From NCBI RefSeq assembly GCF_001280005.1, contig NZ_LGDW01000478.1, positions 1-64,000 on the forward strand: a stretch of DNA of 64,000 bases, given 5' to 3'. A program made the translations under genes and the position numbers. The stretch comes from Streptomyces sp. NRRL WC-3618. Its GTDB lineage: Bacteria; Actinomycetota; Actinomycetes; Streptomycetales; Streptomycetaceae. Below are positions 36,249 through 44,643 of the stretch, piece after piece (position 1 is the stretch's first letter; every line of letters begins with the position of its first letter). The notes beneath the pieces were generated by a model that was not told the origin of the DNA, did not search any database, and saw only the letters and a list, made by a program, of their open reading frames with translations.

Positions 36249-36977
36249 ATGGCCGTCATGACTGCGTCCGCCCCCGACGCGCCCCTGGACTCGCCGACCG
36301 TCGGCCGCGGTCCCCTGGCGCTCTCGCTGCCACATTCCGATGAGATCAAGCCCAAGCTGCGCGGCTGGTTGCATCTCGGCATGTTTCCGGCCGTACTCAT
36401 CTCCGGCCTGGTGCTCACCGCGCTCGCCAGTTCGAGCCGCGCGCGCATCGCCTGCGGGATCTTCACCCTCACCGCCTGCCTGCTGTTCGGTGTGAGCGCG
36501 CTCTACCACCGCGGCACCTGGAGTCCACGCATGGACGGTGTCCTGCGCAGACTCGACCACGCGAACATCTTCCTGATCATCGCGGGCACCTACACCCCGC
36601 TGACGATGCTGCTGCTCCCGGCGAGCAAGGGGCAGTGGCTCCTGTGGGGCATCTGGGGCGCGGCGCTGGCCGGTATCGCCTTCCGCGTGTTCTGGGTCGG
36701 CGCCCCGCGTTGGCTCTACACCCCCTGCTACATCGCGATGGGCTGGGCCGCCGTCTTCTTCCTGCCGGACTTCATGCGCGCCGGTGGCGTCGCCGTCCTG
36801 GTGCTGGTCATCGTCGGCGGCCTCCTCTACAGCGCGGGCGGCGTGATCTACGGGCTCAAGCGCCCCAACCCGTCACCGCGCTGGTTCGGCTTCCACGAGG
36901 TGTTCCACTCCCTCACCCTGGCGGCGTTCATCGCGCACTACATCGGCATCTCGATGGTGGCGTACCAGCACGGGTAA
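36249..36977 (+). CDS. PAQR/haemolysin III family membrane protein
   Basis: A 242-residue protein with seven transmembrane helices. PAQR signatures are SALYHRGTW, LDHANIFLIIAGTYTP (conserved His and Gly/Thr/Tyr) and HEVFHSLTLAAFIAHYIG (two conserved histidines). The three histidines and Asp form the putative Zn hydrolase site of PAQR proteins, which may act as ceramidases or membrane-lipid regulators; a haemolysin role is historical. Start ATG 36249 (alternative ATG 36258). The TetR gene follows on the same strand after 80 bp. Confidence 0.9.
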   Translation: MAVMTASAPDAPLDSPTVGRGPLALSLPHSDEIKPKLRGWLHLGMFPAVLISGLVLTALASSSRARIACGIFTLTACLLFGVSALYHRGTWSPRMDGVLRRLDHANIFLIIAGTYTPLTMLLLPASKGQWLLWGIWGAALAGIAFRVFWVGAPRWLYTPCYIAMGWAAVFFLPDFMRAGGVAVLVLVIVGGLLYSAGGVIYGLKRPNPSPRWFGFHEVFHSLTLAAFIAHYIGISMVAYQHG

Positions 36978-37057
36978 CCCCTGACCTTCCCTGAGGCGGC
37001 CGCGGCTTTCGAGTCGCGGCCGTCTTCGTGTGCCCCGGCGTGGCGGAGAATGACCGT

Positions 37058-37690
37058 ATGACGGCCGCCCGTACCTCTCCCCTCGCCGACCGGCCCCAGC
37101 TGGGCCTGCGTGAGCGGAAGAAGATCAAGACCCGGAGGGCGATCCGCGCCGCGACGTACGAGCTGATCGGGAGCCAGGGGTACGACGCCACGACGATCGA
37201 ACAGATCGCCGAGCGCGCCGAGGTGTCGCCGTCCACGGTCATGCGCTACTTCCCCACCAAGGAGGACATCGTGCTCACCGACGAGTACGACTCCGTGCTG
37301 GAGGAGCAACTGCGGGCGCGCCCGGCGGACGAACCGTGGCTCGTCTCCCTGCGGTACGTCCTGAGGAACGCCATCGGCCTCAGCTCGGCCGAGGAGCCCG
37401 AGGTGACACGGCTGCGCGGCAGGCTGATGCTGGAGGTACCGGCGGTCCGCTCCCGCATGATCGAGAGCCTGTCCGAGACGGGCCGTCTCCTCAGCCGTGT
37501 CATCGCCGAACGCACCGGCCGCGACGCCGCCGACCTGGAGGTGCGTGTCTACGCCATGTCCCTGATCGGCGGCCTGTCGGAGGTCACCGTCTACTGGGCC
37601 CAGAACGACTTCAAGGACGACCTGACCGACCTGGTGGACCGCACGCTGCACGTCTTCGAACACGGCCTGCCCGCGCTGGCCTCTTCCTGA
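37058..37690 (+). CDS. TetR-family regulator
   Basis: A 210-residue regulator. The N-terminal helix-turn-helix is at about 22-70 (RERKKIKTRRAIRAATYELI, TTIEQIAERAEVSPSTVMRYF), followed by an all-helical ligand-binding domain. ATG 37058 follows GCGGAG ten bases upstream; the longer frame from 37028 lacks a ribosome site. It may share a transcript with the PAQR gene, and the convergent copper-oxidase gene follows. No palindromic operator could be assigned near it. Its ligand and target genes are unknown. Confidence 0.88.
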   Translation: MTAARTSPLADRPQLGLRERKKIKTRRAIRAATYELIGSQGYDATTIEQIAERAEVSPSTVMRYFPTKEDIVLTDEYDSVLEEQLRARPADEPWLVSLRYVLRNAIGLSSAEEPEVTRLRGRLMLEVPAVRSRMIESLSETGRLLSRVIAERTGRDAADLEVRVYAMSLIGGLSEVTVYWAQNDFKDDLTDLVDRTLHVFEHGLPALASS

Positions 37691-37704
37691 CCCGCGGACG
37701 CCGC

Positions 37705-37738
37705 GGAGGGCGCGCCCACCGACACGGGCACGCCCTCC
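37705..37738. terminator. bidirectional terminator between tetR and the copper-oxidase gene
   Basis: GGAGGGCG (37705-37712) pairs perfectly with CGCCCTCC (37731-37738) around an 18-base loop that itself contains GCCC/GGGC. It lies between the convergent stop of the TetR gene at 37690 and that of the copper-oxidase gene at 37774. No T-tract follows, as is common in Streptomyces. Confidence 0.7.
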
Positions 37739-37773
37739 GGAAGCTGGGGGCCGATGGCCCCCGTACCGCTATC

Positions 37774-40284
37774 TCACTGCCTCGCGCTCTTCCTCAGGTC
37801 CTGTTTCTCGCAGACCACCCCGTTGCGGCTCGGGTCGAGGCCGAGGGGGTCGTCCTGGCCGTTGATCTTCAGGCGGCCGTAGTCGTTGGCCCGGAGCCAG
37901 GCGCAGCGGGCGGCCGTCGTCTTCCTGACCTCCGCCGGGAACACCGTCGGGACGCAGACGTTGATCGACCCGTAGTGGCGGTCGCAGCCCGAGAGGGTCG
38001 GGCTGACCGGCTGCGAGGCGCGCTTCACGCCGGGGCCGCTGACCTTGCCCTTCAGCCCCTGCGCGAAGGAGTGGATGTGCGCGTCAAGGGTGGCACCGGA
38101 CGATTTCACGGGCATCGACATGGACGACGCCGCCGACGTCAGTGCCGCGGGCCCCGTGAGGTGGACCCATTTCGCCACCGAGGGGACACCGTTGGCGTCG
38201 ACCGCGAAGAGCATGTACCAGCCGGGCGGGGCCAGGTTGGGGTTGCTCGTCACGTTGAGGTCGATGTTGTTGCCGTTGACCGACAGGGGCAGGTCCACGA
38301 ATCGCTGGTTCGGGTCCGAGGAGTGTGTGACCGCGGCCGGGCGGATCAACTCCGCCTTGACGATGGGGCGGTCGACCGTGATGCGCTGCGTGTCGCCGTA
38401 CGACCACTCGCCGTCGATCACCGACGTGATCGTCGGACGGGCGCCCTTGAGGAGGTACGGCGGGGTGTAGATCGACACGTTGTGGTTCCAGGTGCCGTTG
38501 CCCGGGTTGTCACCGGTCGACATGACCCGGCCGTCGGGCAGCAGGAACGACGACGAATGGTAGCCGCGGGCCTGCGGGTCGGCGGCGACCGGGTCGAAGG
38601 TGTTCGCCGCCGGGTCGTAGATCGACGACTCGAAGACCGGGTTGGCCCGGTTGTGCAGCGCGCCGCCGGTCTCCAGCACCTTGCCGTCGGGCAGCAGTAC
38701 GGCGGAGACGTACATCTTGCCCTGGTTGCCGGTCTCGGCGACCGGACCGTTGCCGAGGTCGACCGTGCCCTGCGGCAGCTTCGGACCCGCCACGTACGCC
38801 GGGTTGGCCGCCTTGAGGTCGATGACGTCGGTCAGCCGGCCCGCCTCCGGATTGGAGTCGATGTTGCCGCCGCCCAGCGTCAGCACCCGCTGGTCCTGGG
38901 CCGGCGGCAGCAGCACGCTCGCCGACTGGTCGCGCTGGTCCTTGTTCTGGAGCCCGGAGATCGCGGTCGTCGTGTTGGCCGCGTAGTCGTAGACCGCCGA
39001 CCCGGTGCCGGGCGTGCCGTTGCCGAAGACATGGCTGCCCGAGTAGAAGAGGCGCCCGTCCTGCATCAGGATCATCGACGGATACAGACCCCAGTACGAC
39101 CAGGTCTGGTTGACCTTCCACAGCGGCAGCCACTGCTGCTCGGCCTCCGAGAACAGCTCGGCCGTCACCGACCCGGTGGAGTCCTCGCGCAGCCCGCCGA
39201 AGGAGATCACGTCACCGTTGCCGAGGACGGTCGCCGACGGGTACCAGTGACCGTCGACCAGGTCGTTCGTCTTGCTGTACGTCTCGGTCACCGGGTCGAA
39301 GACGTACGAGTCCTTGTAGCCCTCGTAGCCGTGCCCGCCCACGACCGGGTACGCCTTGTTGCCGCTCATCACCAGCACGCGCCCGTCCTGGAGCTGGACG
39401 TGCCCGGAGCAGAACATGTCCTTCGGCGTGGGAATGACCTTGTAGCTGCCGTTGGCCGGGTTGTACACCGCGCTGGTGAACGTGCCCGCGTTGAACTGCT
39501 CCTCGCTGTTGCCGGAGCCCGCGATCAGCAGCACCTTGCCGTTGTTGAGGACGACGGAGTGCATGGAGCGGACCGGGTTCTGCGTGGGCAGGACCGTCCA
39601 CTTGCCGTTGGCGCACTCGTTGGCGGTGCCGGTGCAGGAGGCGGGCGGGACCGGGTCGGAGACCTGCTCCATCGTGTAGTCGTCGGTCGTCGCGGAGCCC
39701 GTGCCGTACACCGAGACGCCCCATGTGATGCGGTCGGTGCCGGCCGGGACCGCCGGGGTGCGGACCGTGGCCTGGGTCCAGTTTCCCTGCATGTCGAGGG
39801 TTTTGAGGTCGGTCCAGTACTGCCAGCCGAGCGTCGCGTCGTGCCGGAACAGGGTGATGGACGCGTCCGGCGTGGTCGTCTTGTACCAGAGCCCGAGATC
39901 GTACTGCTTGCCCACCGACACCACGGGCGCGCAGGTCGTGTCCTCGGTGATCAGCGCCTTGCGGTCGCCGCTCACCCGCCGGGTCACGTCGACCTTCATG
40001 GCCTTCGTACCCGAGTGGCCGGCGACGGTGGAGAAGGTGAAGTCGCTGTCGCCCCACCCGGACTTCTCCCAGCAGTACGGCATGTCGCCGCTGCCCGCCG
40101 TCTCGAAGCCGGGATTGAGGACGAGGTTGGCGGCGGACGCGGGCTGGGGCGAGACGAGGACGAGACCGACGGTCAGGGCCCCGACCCCGACAAGTGCCGT
40201 TCTTCGTCGGGCAGTTGCCCTCACCCTTGGTCTGCCTGATGTGCGCGGTTCGCGCAATGTGCGCAATGTGCTGAACGGTCTCAC
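37774..40284 (-). CDS. secreted galactose-oxidase-like copper radical oxidase with N-terminal module and Excalibur-like tail
   Basis: An 836-residue exported protein. A basic twin-Arg-like n-region leads to a hydrophobic core and a likely signal peptidase site after about residue 51. A beta-sandwich module (52-208) precedes a seven-blade kelch domain (about 228-605). Copper ligands match the galactose oxidase/GlxA pattern: Cys292 in MFCSGH with a nearby Tyr (320, 323 or 327) for the Cys-Tyr cofactor, Tyr575-His576 in RGYHSSS and His654 in VTHSSDPNQR. The C-terminal DUF1929 domain follows, then an Excalibur-like ending (DPLGLDPSRNGVVCE). GTG start at 40284 (AGGAG six bases upstream) overlaps the preceding glycosyltransferase stop. 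It probably oxidises a glycan made by the operon, as GlxA does with CslA. Confidence 0.88.
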   Translation of the reverse strand: MRPFSTLRTLREPRTSGRPRVRATARRRTALVGVGALTVGLVLVSPQPASAANLVLNPGFETAGSGDMPYCWEKSGWGDSDFTFSTVAGHSGTKAMKVDVTRRVSGDRKALITEDTTCAPVVSVGKQYDLGLWYKTTTPDASITLFRHDATLGWQYWTDLKTLDMQGNWTQATVRTPAVPAGTDRITWGVSVYGTGSATTDDYTMEQVSDPVPPASCTGTANECANGKWTVLPTQNPVRSMHSVVLNNGKVLLIAGSGNSEEQFNAGTFTSAVYNPANGSYKVIPTPKDMFCSGHVQLQDGRVLVMSGNKAYPVVGGHGYEGYKDSYVFDPVTETYSKTNDLVDGHWYPSATVLGNGDVISFGGLREDSTGSVTAELFSEAEQQWLPLWKVNQTWSYWGLYPSMILMQDGRLFYSGSHVFGNGTPGTGSAVYDYAANTTTAISGLQNKDQRDQSASVLLPPAQDQRVLTLGGGNIDSNPEAGRLTDVIDLKAANPAYVAGPKLPQGTVDLGNGPVAETGNQGKMYVSAVLLPDGKVLETGGALHNRANPVFESSIYDPAANTFDPVAADPQARGYHSSSFLLPDGRVMSTGDNPGNGTWNHNVSIYTPPYLLKGARPTITSVIDGEWSYGDTQRITVDRPIVKAELIRPAAVTHSSDPNQRFVDLPLSVNGNNIDLNVTSNPNLAPPGWYMLFAVDANGVPSVAKWVHLTGPAALTSAASSMSMPVKSSGATLDAHIHSFAQGLKGKVSGPGVKRASQPVSPTLSGCDRHYGSINVCVPTVFPAEVRKTTAARCAWLRANDYGRLKINGQDDPLGLDPSRNGVVCEKQDLRKSARQ

Positions 40285-41489
40285 GCGGCTCTCCTAGCTG
40301 TTTCGCTTTCGCGCAGGGCCCCCTGGCGACCCCGGCGCGGCAGATAGACCAGCCCTTCGGTTCCGGCGAAGCGCAGGACGAAGGTCGTCACCAGCGCGAG
40401 CGTGGTGGCGGGCAGCACGCCCATCCCGAAGCGGTCCACGAACAGCGCGATCAGCGGCAGTCGCAGGACGAGGTCGAGGTTGGCGAGCACCGCGAACCGG
40501 CCGGCGCGGTCCCACCAGCGCCGGTGCCGGCGGCGGTCGCGGAACAGCAGATGCTCGATGAGCAGGAAGTTCCAGGCGACGCCCAGCTGGTTGGCGAGGA
40601 TCTCGGCCGGTACGTAGTGCAGGCCGGCCGCGGTGAGCGCGTACAGCCCGAGCAGGTTCGGCAGGAAGCCGGTGGCGCCGATCAGACCGAAGCCGATCAT
40701 GCGGGCGGCGGGCGAGGCGGAGCGCAGGCCGACGAGGTGGCGCAGGAAGCGCAGGCCTTCCTGCGCGGTGGACTTGGACTCACCGGCGAAGCGGTCCTGG
40801 AAGACGAAGGGGACCTCGGCGACCTGGCGGGGGCGGCTGCGGACGGCCAGTTCGAGGAGGATCTTGTAGCCGAGCGGCTGGAGGATGTCGGCGGTGACCG
40901 CGCTGCGGCGGATCGCGAAGAACCCGCTCATCGGGTCGCTGATGCCGTGCAGCCTGCGCGGGAACAGGGACTTGGTCAGCCAGGTCGCCAGGCGGGACAC
41001 CGCCACCCGGTAGCTGCCCGCGAGGCCGGCCCGGCTGCCGCCCTTGATGTACCGGGAGGCGACCACGAGCCCGGCGTTGGCCCGCTCGCCGGTGGCCACC
41101 AACTCCGGTACCAGGGACGGCGGATGCTGGCAGTCGCCGTCCATGACGACGATCCAGTCGGAGGTCGCCGCCTTCAGGCCCTCGACGACCGCGCCACCGA
41201 GCCCGCCGACCGCCTCCTCGCGGTGGATGACGGTGACGGGGAACGGGCAGTCCTGCGCGGCCTCGGTGATCACCTCGGGGGTGTCGTCGGTGGAGTCGTC
41301 GACGAAGATGACCTCGCAGGGCAGCCGCGTCGGCACCGACTCGGTGATCCGGCGCAGCAACTCCCCGATGTTCGCGGACTCGTTGAAGGTCGGTACGACG
41401 ATGGTGACGGCACCGGGCTCGGCGACTTCGGCCGCGCGTACGGCCGGATCGCCCAGTTCGCCGGGGACTGTGAACTCGAAGCTGCTCAT
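40281..41489 (-). CDS. GT2 glycosyltransferase fused to a GtrA membrane domain
   Basis: A 402-residue protein. The N-terminal GT-A domain resembles polyprenyl-phosphate (dolichol-phosphate mannosyl-type) transferases: TIVVPTFNESANIGELL, VDDSTDDT, and DGDCQHPP as the metal motif. The C-terminal 130 residues are a four-helix GtrA domain (MIGFGLIGATGFLPNLLG, WNFLLIEHLLFRDR). Such enzymes load a sugar on a polyprenyl phosphate and help flip it to the outer face. GGAGG precedes ATG 41489. It overlaps the preceding gene's stop (ATGA) and the copper-oxidase start (GTGA). It feeds the GT39-type transferase encoded upstream. Confidence 0.87.
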   Translation of the reverse strand: MSSFEFTVPGELGDPAVRAAEVAEPGAVTIVVPTFNESANIGELLRRITESVPTRLPCEVIFVDDSTDDTPEVITEAAQDCPFPVTVIHREEAVGGLGGAVVEGLKAATSDWIVVMDGDCQHPPSLVPELVATGERANAGLVVASRYIKGGSRAGLAGSYRVAVSRLATWLTKSLFPRRLHGISDPMSGFFAIRRSAVTADILQPLGYKILLELAVRSRPRQVAEVPFVFQDRFAGESKSTAQEGLRFLRHLVGLRSASPAARMIGFGLIGATGFLPNLLGLYALTAAGLHYVPAEILANQLGVAWNFLLIEHLLFRDRRRHRRWWDRAGRFAVLANLDLVLRLPLIALFVDRFGMGVLPATTLALVTTFVLRFAGTEGLVYLPRRGRQGALRESETARRAA

Positions 41490-43147
41490 CGGGTGCCTCC
41501 GGTGGCGTCGATGCTGCGGATCTCGATCCGGTCGTCGCCGGCGCCGAAGGTGGCCACCGGGCGCGAATGTTCCATCGCGGCCCTGACGTTGGGCAACTGG
41601 ACCGCGTCGCGCCGTACTGTCGGAGAGGCGACGACATAGTCCAGGTCCTTCCAGCCCCTGGGCATCGTCTTCGTCACCGCCGGGTCGAGGTCGGCCTTGT
41701 AGAACCAGATGACGCCGCGCCCGGGCTGGTACCCGGCGTGCACGAGGTCGAGCCACAGCGCGTCGTCGACGAGCACCCGGGTGTGCGCCGGGTCGGCGAC
41801 CTCGGTCGCGAGCCAGTGGGAGGCGGCCCGGTAGGGGGCGTTGGCGTCGGCGGTGAGGGCGGTACGGTCACCGTCGTACCAGCGCGGTACGACGAACGCG
41901 GCCAAGGCGGTGACGAAGAGCGTGGCAACCGCGTACCGCGCCCAGGTGAGTTGCCGCCGCTCCCCCTCGGTGCGCCGCCGGCGCAGTACCGCGTGGGTGA
42001 CGCTCGCGACGCCTCCGGCGAGGACCAGGGCGAGGAAGGGCAGCGCCTGGATGACGTACATCGCGGGCAGATAGCCGCTGGGGCGCATCGCGACCAGGGC
42101 GAGGATGCCGACGGTGAGGGCCGGTCCGGCCAGGGCGCGGGCGGTGACCGACCAGCGCCAGGAGGCGATGAGGAGCAGGGCGCCGGCGAGGCCGCCGAGG
42201 GGCAGGACACGGTCGTAGTAGAGCCAGGACCGCAGGACTCCGTACGAGCCGGAGCCCGTGTCGAGGATGAAACCCGAACCGGGCCTGGTCATCTGGTACT
42301 TGAGCCCGTCGAACAGCGAGACATGGCCGCCGCCCGGGAACAACTCGCCCTTGAGCAGGGCGAACAAGGGGTACGAGAGGCCGATCAGGGCGCAGGCGGT
42401 GATGGCGCCGGTGAGCGCGAACTTACGGGTGTCGCGGTGGCCGTGCCGCCACATGGTGACCAGCAGGGCGGGCAGGATGACGAGCATCGTCTCCTTGGTG
42501 AGCACCGCCGCCGCGGCCGCCAGACCGGCGGCGAAGTGGTGCCACAGGTGGCGGCTCGGGGAGGCCGCGAGGGTGAAGGCGACCAGCACCCACATCACCG
42601 CGATGTTGTCGAGGAAGATCTCCCGCTGAAGCACGACCGACAGCGGCGACAGCCCGAACAGTGCCATGGCCAGCCCCGCGGCCCAGCGGGGCAGCGACAG
42701 ACGGCGCCCCAGGACGTAGACGAGGACCGCGCTGACCGCGCTGACCAGCAGCATCGCGACGCGCATCGAGCCGACGGTCATCGAGTCGGGGCTGAGCAGC
42801 GACGGTATCCAGGTCAGGGCGGCTATCTGTATCCAGCCTAGGGGCGGATGGTCGTACCAGTAGGTGTAGTGGGCGAGGCCCCTGCCCTGCTGCACGGACC
42901 ACGCCTGGGCGAGGTAGGTGCCCTCGTCGTCGCTGAGGGTCGGATAGTCGGCGATGTTCCAGCCCTGCACGACCATGATGGCCACGAGCAGGAGTCCGCA
43001 GGTCAGAAGGTCGGGCCGGGCGGCTCGGAGGCGGCCGGCGCGGGTCGGCGGCGGAGTCGGCCGGGGGGCAGAACCCGTTTCGGGCGCAGGCTGCCGCTGT
43101 GCGGGGACCTTGGGAACCGTGGTCACCGCAGGAAGGATGGAGGTCAC
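41486..43147 (-). CDS. GT39/PMT-like membrane glycosyltransferase
   Basis: A 553-residue polytopic protein (about 10-12 helices) of the GT-C type. The key acidic site lies in the first outer loop (PTLSDDEGTYLAQAWSVQQG), and HPPLGWIQIAAL follows, as in dolichyl/polyprenyl-phosphate-dependent mannosyl- and arabinosyl-type transferases. The soluble C-terminal 170 residues are extracytoplasmic. GTG start at 43147 overlaps the GT2 gene's end by four bases. It should use the polyprenyl-P-sugar made by the GtrA-fused enzyme and add it outside the membrane. The acceptor could be the polysaccharide of the first gene or a protein. Confidence 0.85.
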   Translation of the reverse strand: MTSILPAVTTVPKVPAQRQPAPETGSAPRPTPPPTRAGRLRAARPDLLTCGLLLVAIMVVQGWNIADYPTLSDDEGTYLAQAWSVQQGRGLAHYTYWYDHPPLGWIQIAALTWIPSLLSPDSMTVGSMRVAMLLVSAVSAVLVYVLGRRLSLPRWAAGLAMALFGLSPLSVVLQREIFLDNIAVMWVLVAFTLAASPSRHLWHHFAAGLAAAAAVLTKETMLVILPALLVTMWRHGHRDTRKFALTGAITACALIGLSYPLFALLKGELFPGGGHVSLFDGLKYQMTRPGSGFILDTGSGSYGVLRSWLYYDRVLPLGGLAGALLLIASWRWSVTARALAGPALTVGILALVAMRPSGYLPAMYVIQALPFLALVLAGGVASVTHAVLRRRRTEGERRQLTWARYAVATLFVTALAAFVVPRWYDGDRTALTADANAPYRAASHWLATEVADPAHTRVLVDDALWLDLVHAGYQPGRGVIWFYKADLDPAVTKTMPRGWKDLDYVVASPTVRRDAVQLPNVRAAMEHSRPVATFGAGDDRIEIRSIDATGGTR

Positions 43148-44430
43148 GCGAGAACGTCCTCTCGGAACTCACCGGTGTTGAGGTGTGCGCCGACGTGACT
43201 GGTCAACTCCCAGTCGTTGCGCCCGCGTTGCTCGCGCCAGACGGCGCGCACGGCCGCCCCGGCGAGGAGCACCTGGTAGAAGGGGCCGCCCACGATGAGC
43301 TTGAGATAGTGGACGGGGCGGACCCTCAGGCCGTACTGCTTGCCGAAGTCGTGCAGTCCGACGAGCTCGAAGACGAAGGTGACGAGCGCCGTGACGGCCG
43401 GCAGGAAGGTGATGAAGGCGACGGAGACGGGCACGTCGAGGAAGAGCGCGACGGCCACGTTGAGCGGGATCACCACTCCGGAGATCGCCTGGAGATAGGG
43501 CGTCATCAGGGTGTAGCGGGCGAGCAACCGCTGCCCGAATCCCGGGAGTTGCTTCCAGTCCCGTTTCCGGTACACCTGAAGGAAGCCCTGGTTCCAGCGG
43601 GTGCGCTGCTTGAGCAGCGACATCAGCGAGCCCGGGGTCTCCTCCTTGGTCACCATGTCGGAGTCGTAGGCGACGACGACCTTCTTGCCGACGCTGGACA
43701 GCCGTACGCCCAGGTCGCAGTCCTCGGCAAGGCAGTCGGGGTCCCAGCCGTCCGCGTCCCGCAGCACCTCGGTCCGTACGAAGACGGTGTTGCCGCCGAG
43801 CGGGATGAACCCCTTCTGCGCGTGCAGATGGAGCCGCGACCGGAACCAGAAGAAGTACTCCAGGCAGTTGCGCAGGCTGTACCAGCTGGAGTGGAAGTTG
43901 ATGAGCTGGACGCCGCCCTGGACGACGTCCGCGCCAGTGGTCCTGAACGCGTGGTCGACGTGCGCGAGCAGCTCCGGGTGGACCTGGTCCTCGGCGTCGA
44001 AGACCCCGACGATGTCGCCGCGGCAGTGCGGCAACGCCGTGTTCATGGCCTTTGGCTTGTTCTTCTTCTCGTGGGTGTCCACGACGACCCGGACGCGCGG
44101 ATCACGTTCGGCGGCCCGCTCGGCCACCGCCGCCGTCTCGGGGTCGTCGTGCCCCACGATGACGATGATCTCGAAGTCGGTATGACTGGATTCGAGGAGG
44201 CGCTGGATGGTGTGGTCCAGTACGGCCTGCTCGTGCCGGGCGGGCAGCAGGAGCGAGAACGACAGCCCCCCACCGCCGTCCGGTCTGCTGAATCGGGTGG
44301 AGGCGAGCACTTCCGGCGTACGCCAGGCGTGCATCTGCCACCACAAGGTGAAGGCGGCCATCCAGAACAGAGCCAGCGATATGGCCGCGATGAAGACATA
44401 CGTAAGCAACAGATCCCCCCAGATCCCCAA
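43144..44430 (-). CDS. cellulose-synthase-like GT2 membrane glycosyltransferase
   Basis: A 428-residue processive-type GT2. An N-terminal helix (about 8-33) anchors it. The GT-A domain has LLLPARHEQAVLDHTI, GVFDAEDQVHPE (DxD equivalent), LAEDCDLG (catalytic Asp) and KQRTRWNQGF (QxxRW motif typical of cellulose/chitin/hyaluronan synthases). Three or four C-terminal helices complete the channel. Start is TTG 44430 after ACAGGGGG; no ATG fits better. It opens the four-gene overlapping operon ending with the copper oxidase. A beta-linked glycan crossing the membrane is the expected product; length and linkage are not readable. Confidence 0.85.
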   Translation of the reverse strand: MGIWGDLLLTYVFIAAISLALFWMAAFTLWWQMHAWRTPEVLASTRFSRPDGGGGLSFSLLLPARHEQAVLDHTIQRLLESSHTDFEIIVIVGHDDPETAAVAERAAERDPRVRVVVDTHEKKNKPKAMNTALPHCRGDIVGVFDAEDQVHPELLAHVDHAFRTTGADVVQGGVQLINFHSSWYSLRNCLEYFFWFRSRLHLHAQKGFIPLGGNTVFVRTEVLRDADGWDPDCLAEDCDLGVRLSSVGKKVVVAYDSDMVTKEETPGSLMSLLKQRTRWNQGFLQVYRKRDWKQLPGFGQRLLARYTLMTPYLQAISGVVIPLNVAVALFLDVPVSVAFITFLPAVTALVTFVFELVGLHDFGKQYGLRVRPVHYLKLIVGGPFYQVLLAGAAVRAVWREQRGRNDWELTSHVGAHLNTGEFREDVLA

Positions 44431-44509
44431 ACCCCCTGTCGCGACAGTGAGTTACCTCTGCCGCGTCCCGGTGGAGAACTTAGGGGGGAAGTGTGAATGG
44501 CACGAACTC

Positions 44510-44534
44510 TTCCGATAAATAACATGTTTCGGAA
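44510..44534. promoter_or_regulatory. inverted repeat upstream of the glycosyltransferase operon
   Basis: TTCCGA (44510-44515) and TCGGAA (44529-44534) flank a 13-base AT-rich centre, about 80 bases upstream of the TTG start at 44430. It lies in the only A+T-rich stretch between the DUF255 gene and the operon, so a regulator site over the promoter is plausible. Confidence 0.4.
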
Positions 44535-44643
44535 CAGTGGACCCCTCTAGCGGGATGTGTCCGAACACGTCCGTAAATCTCGCGCGCCGAAGGCACCTCG
44601 AGATGTCGCGTTACCTCCGGTAATGCCCTGGTGGGAGCCGCCC

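Noticed and set aside
37336..40239. A 967-codon plus-strand open frame over the copper oxidase
   Set aside because: Antisense to the oxidase, which has signal peptide, kelch repeats and copper ligands. The shadow frame is Arg/Val/Gly/Asp-rich with no motifs.
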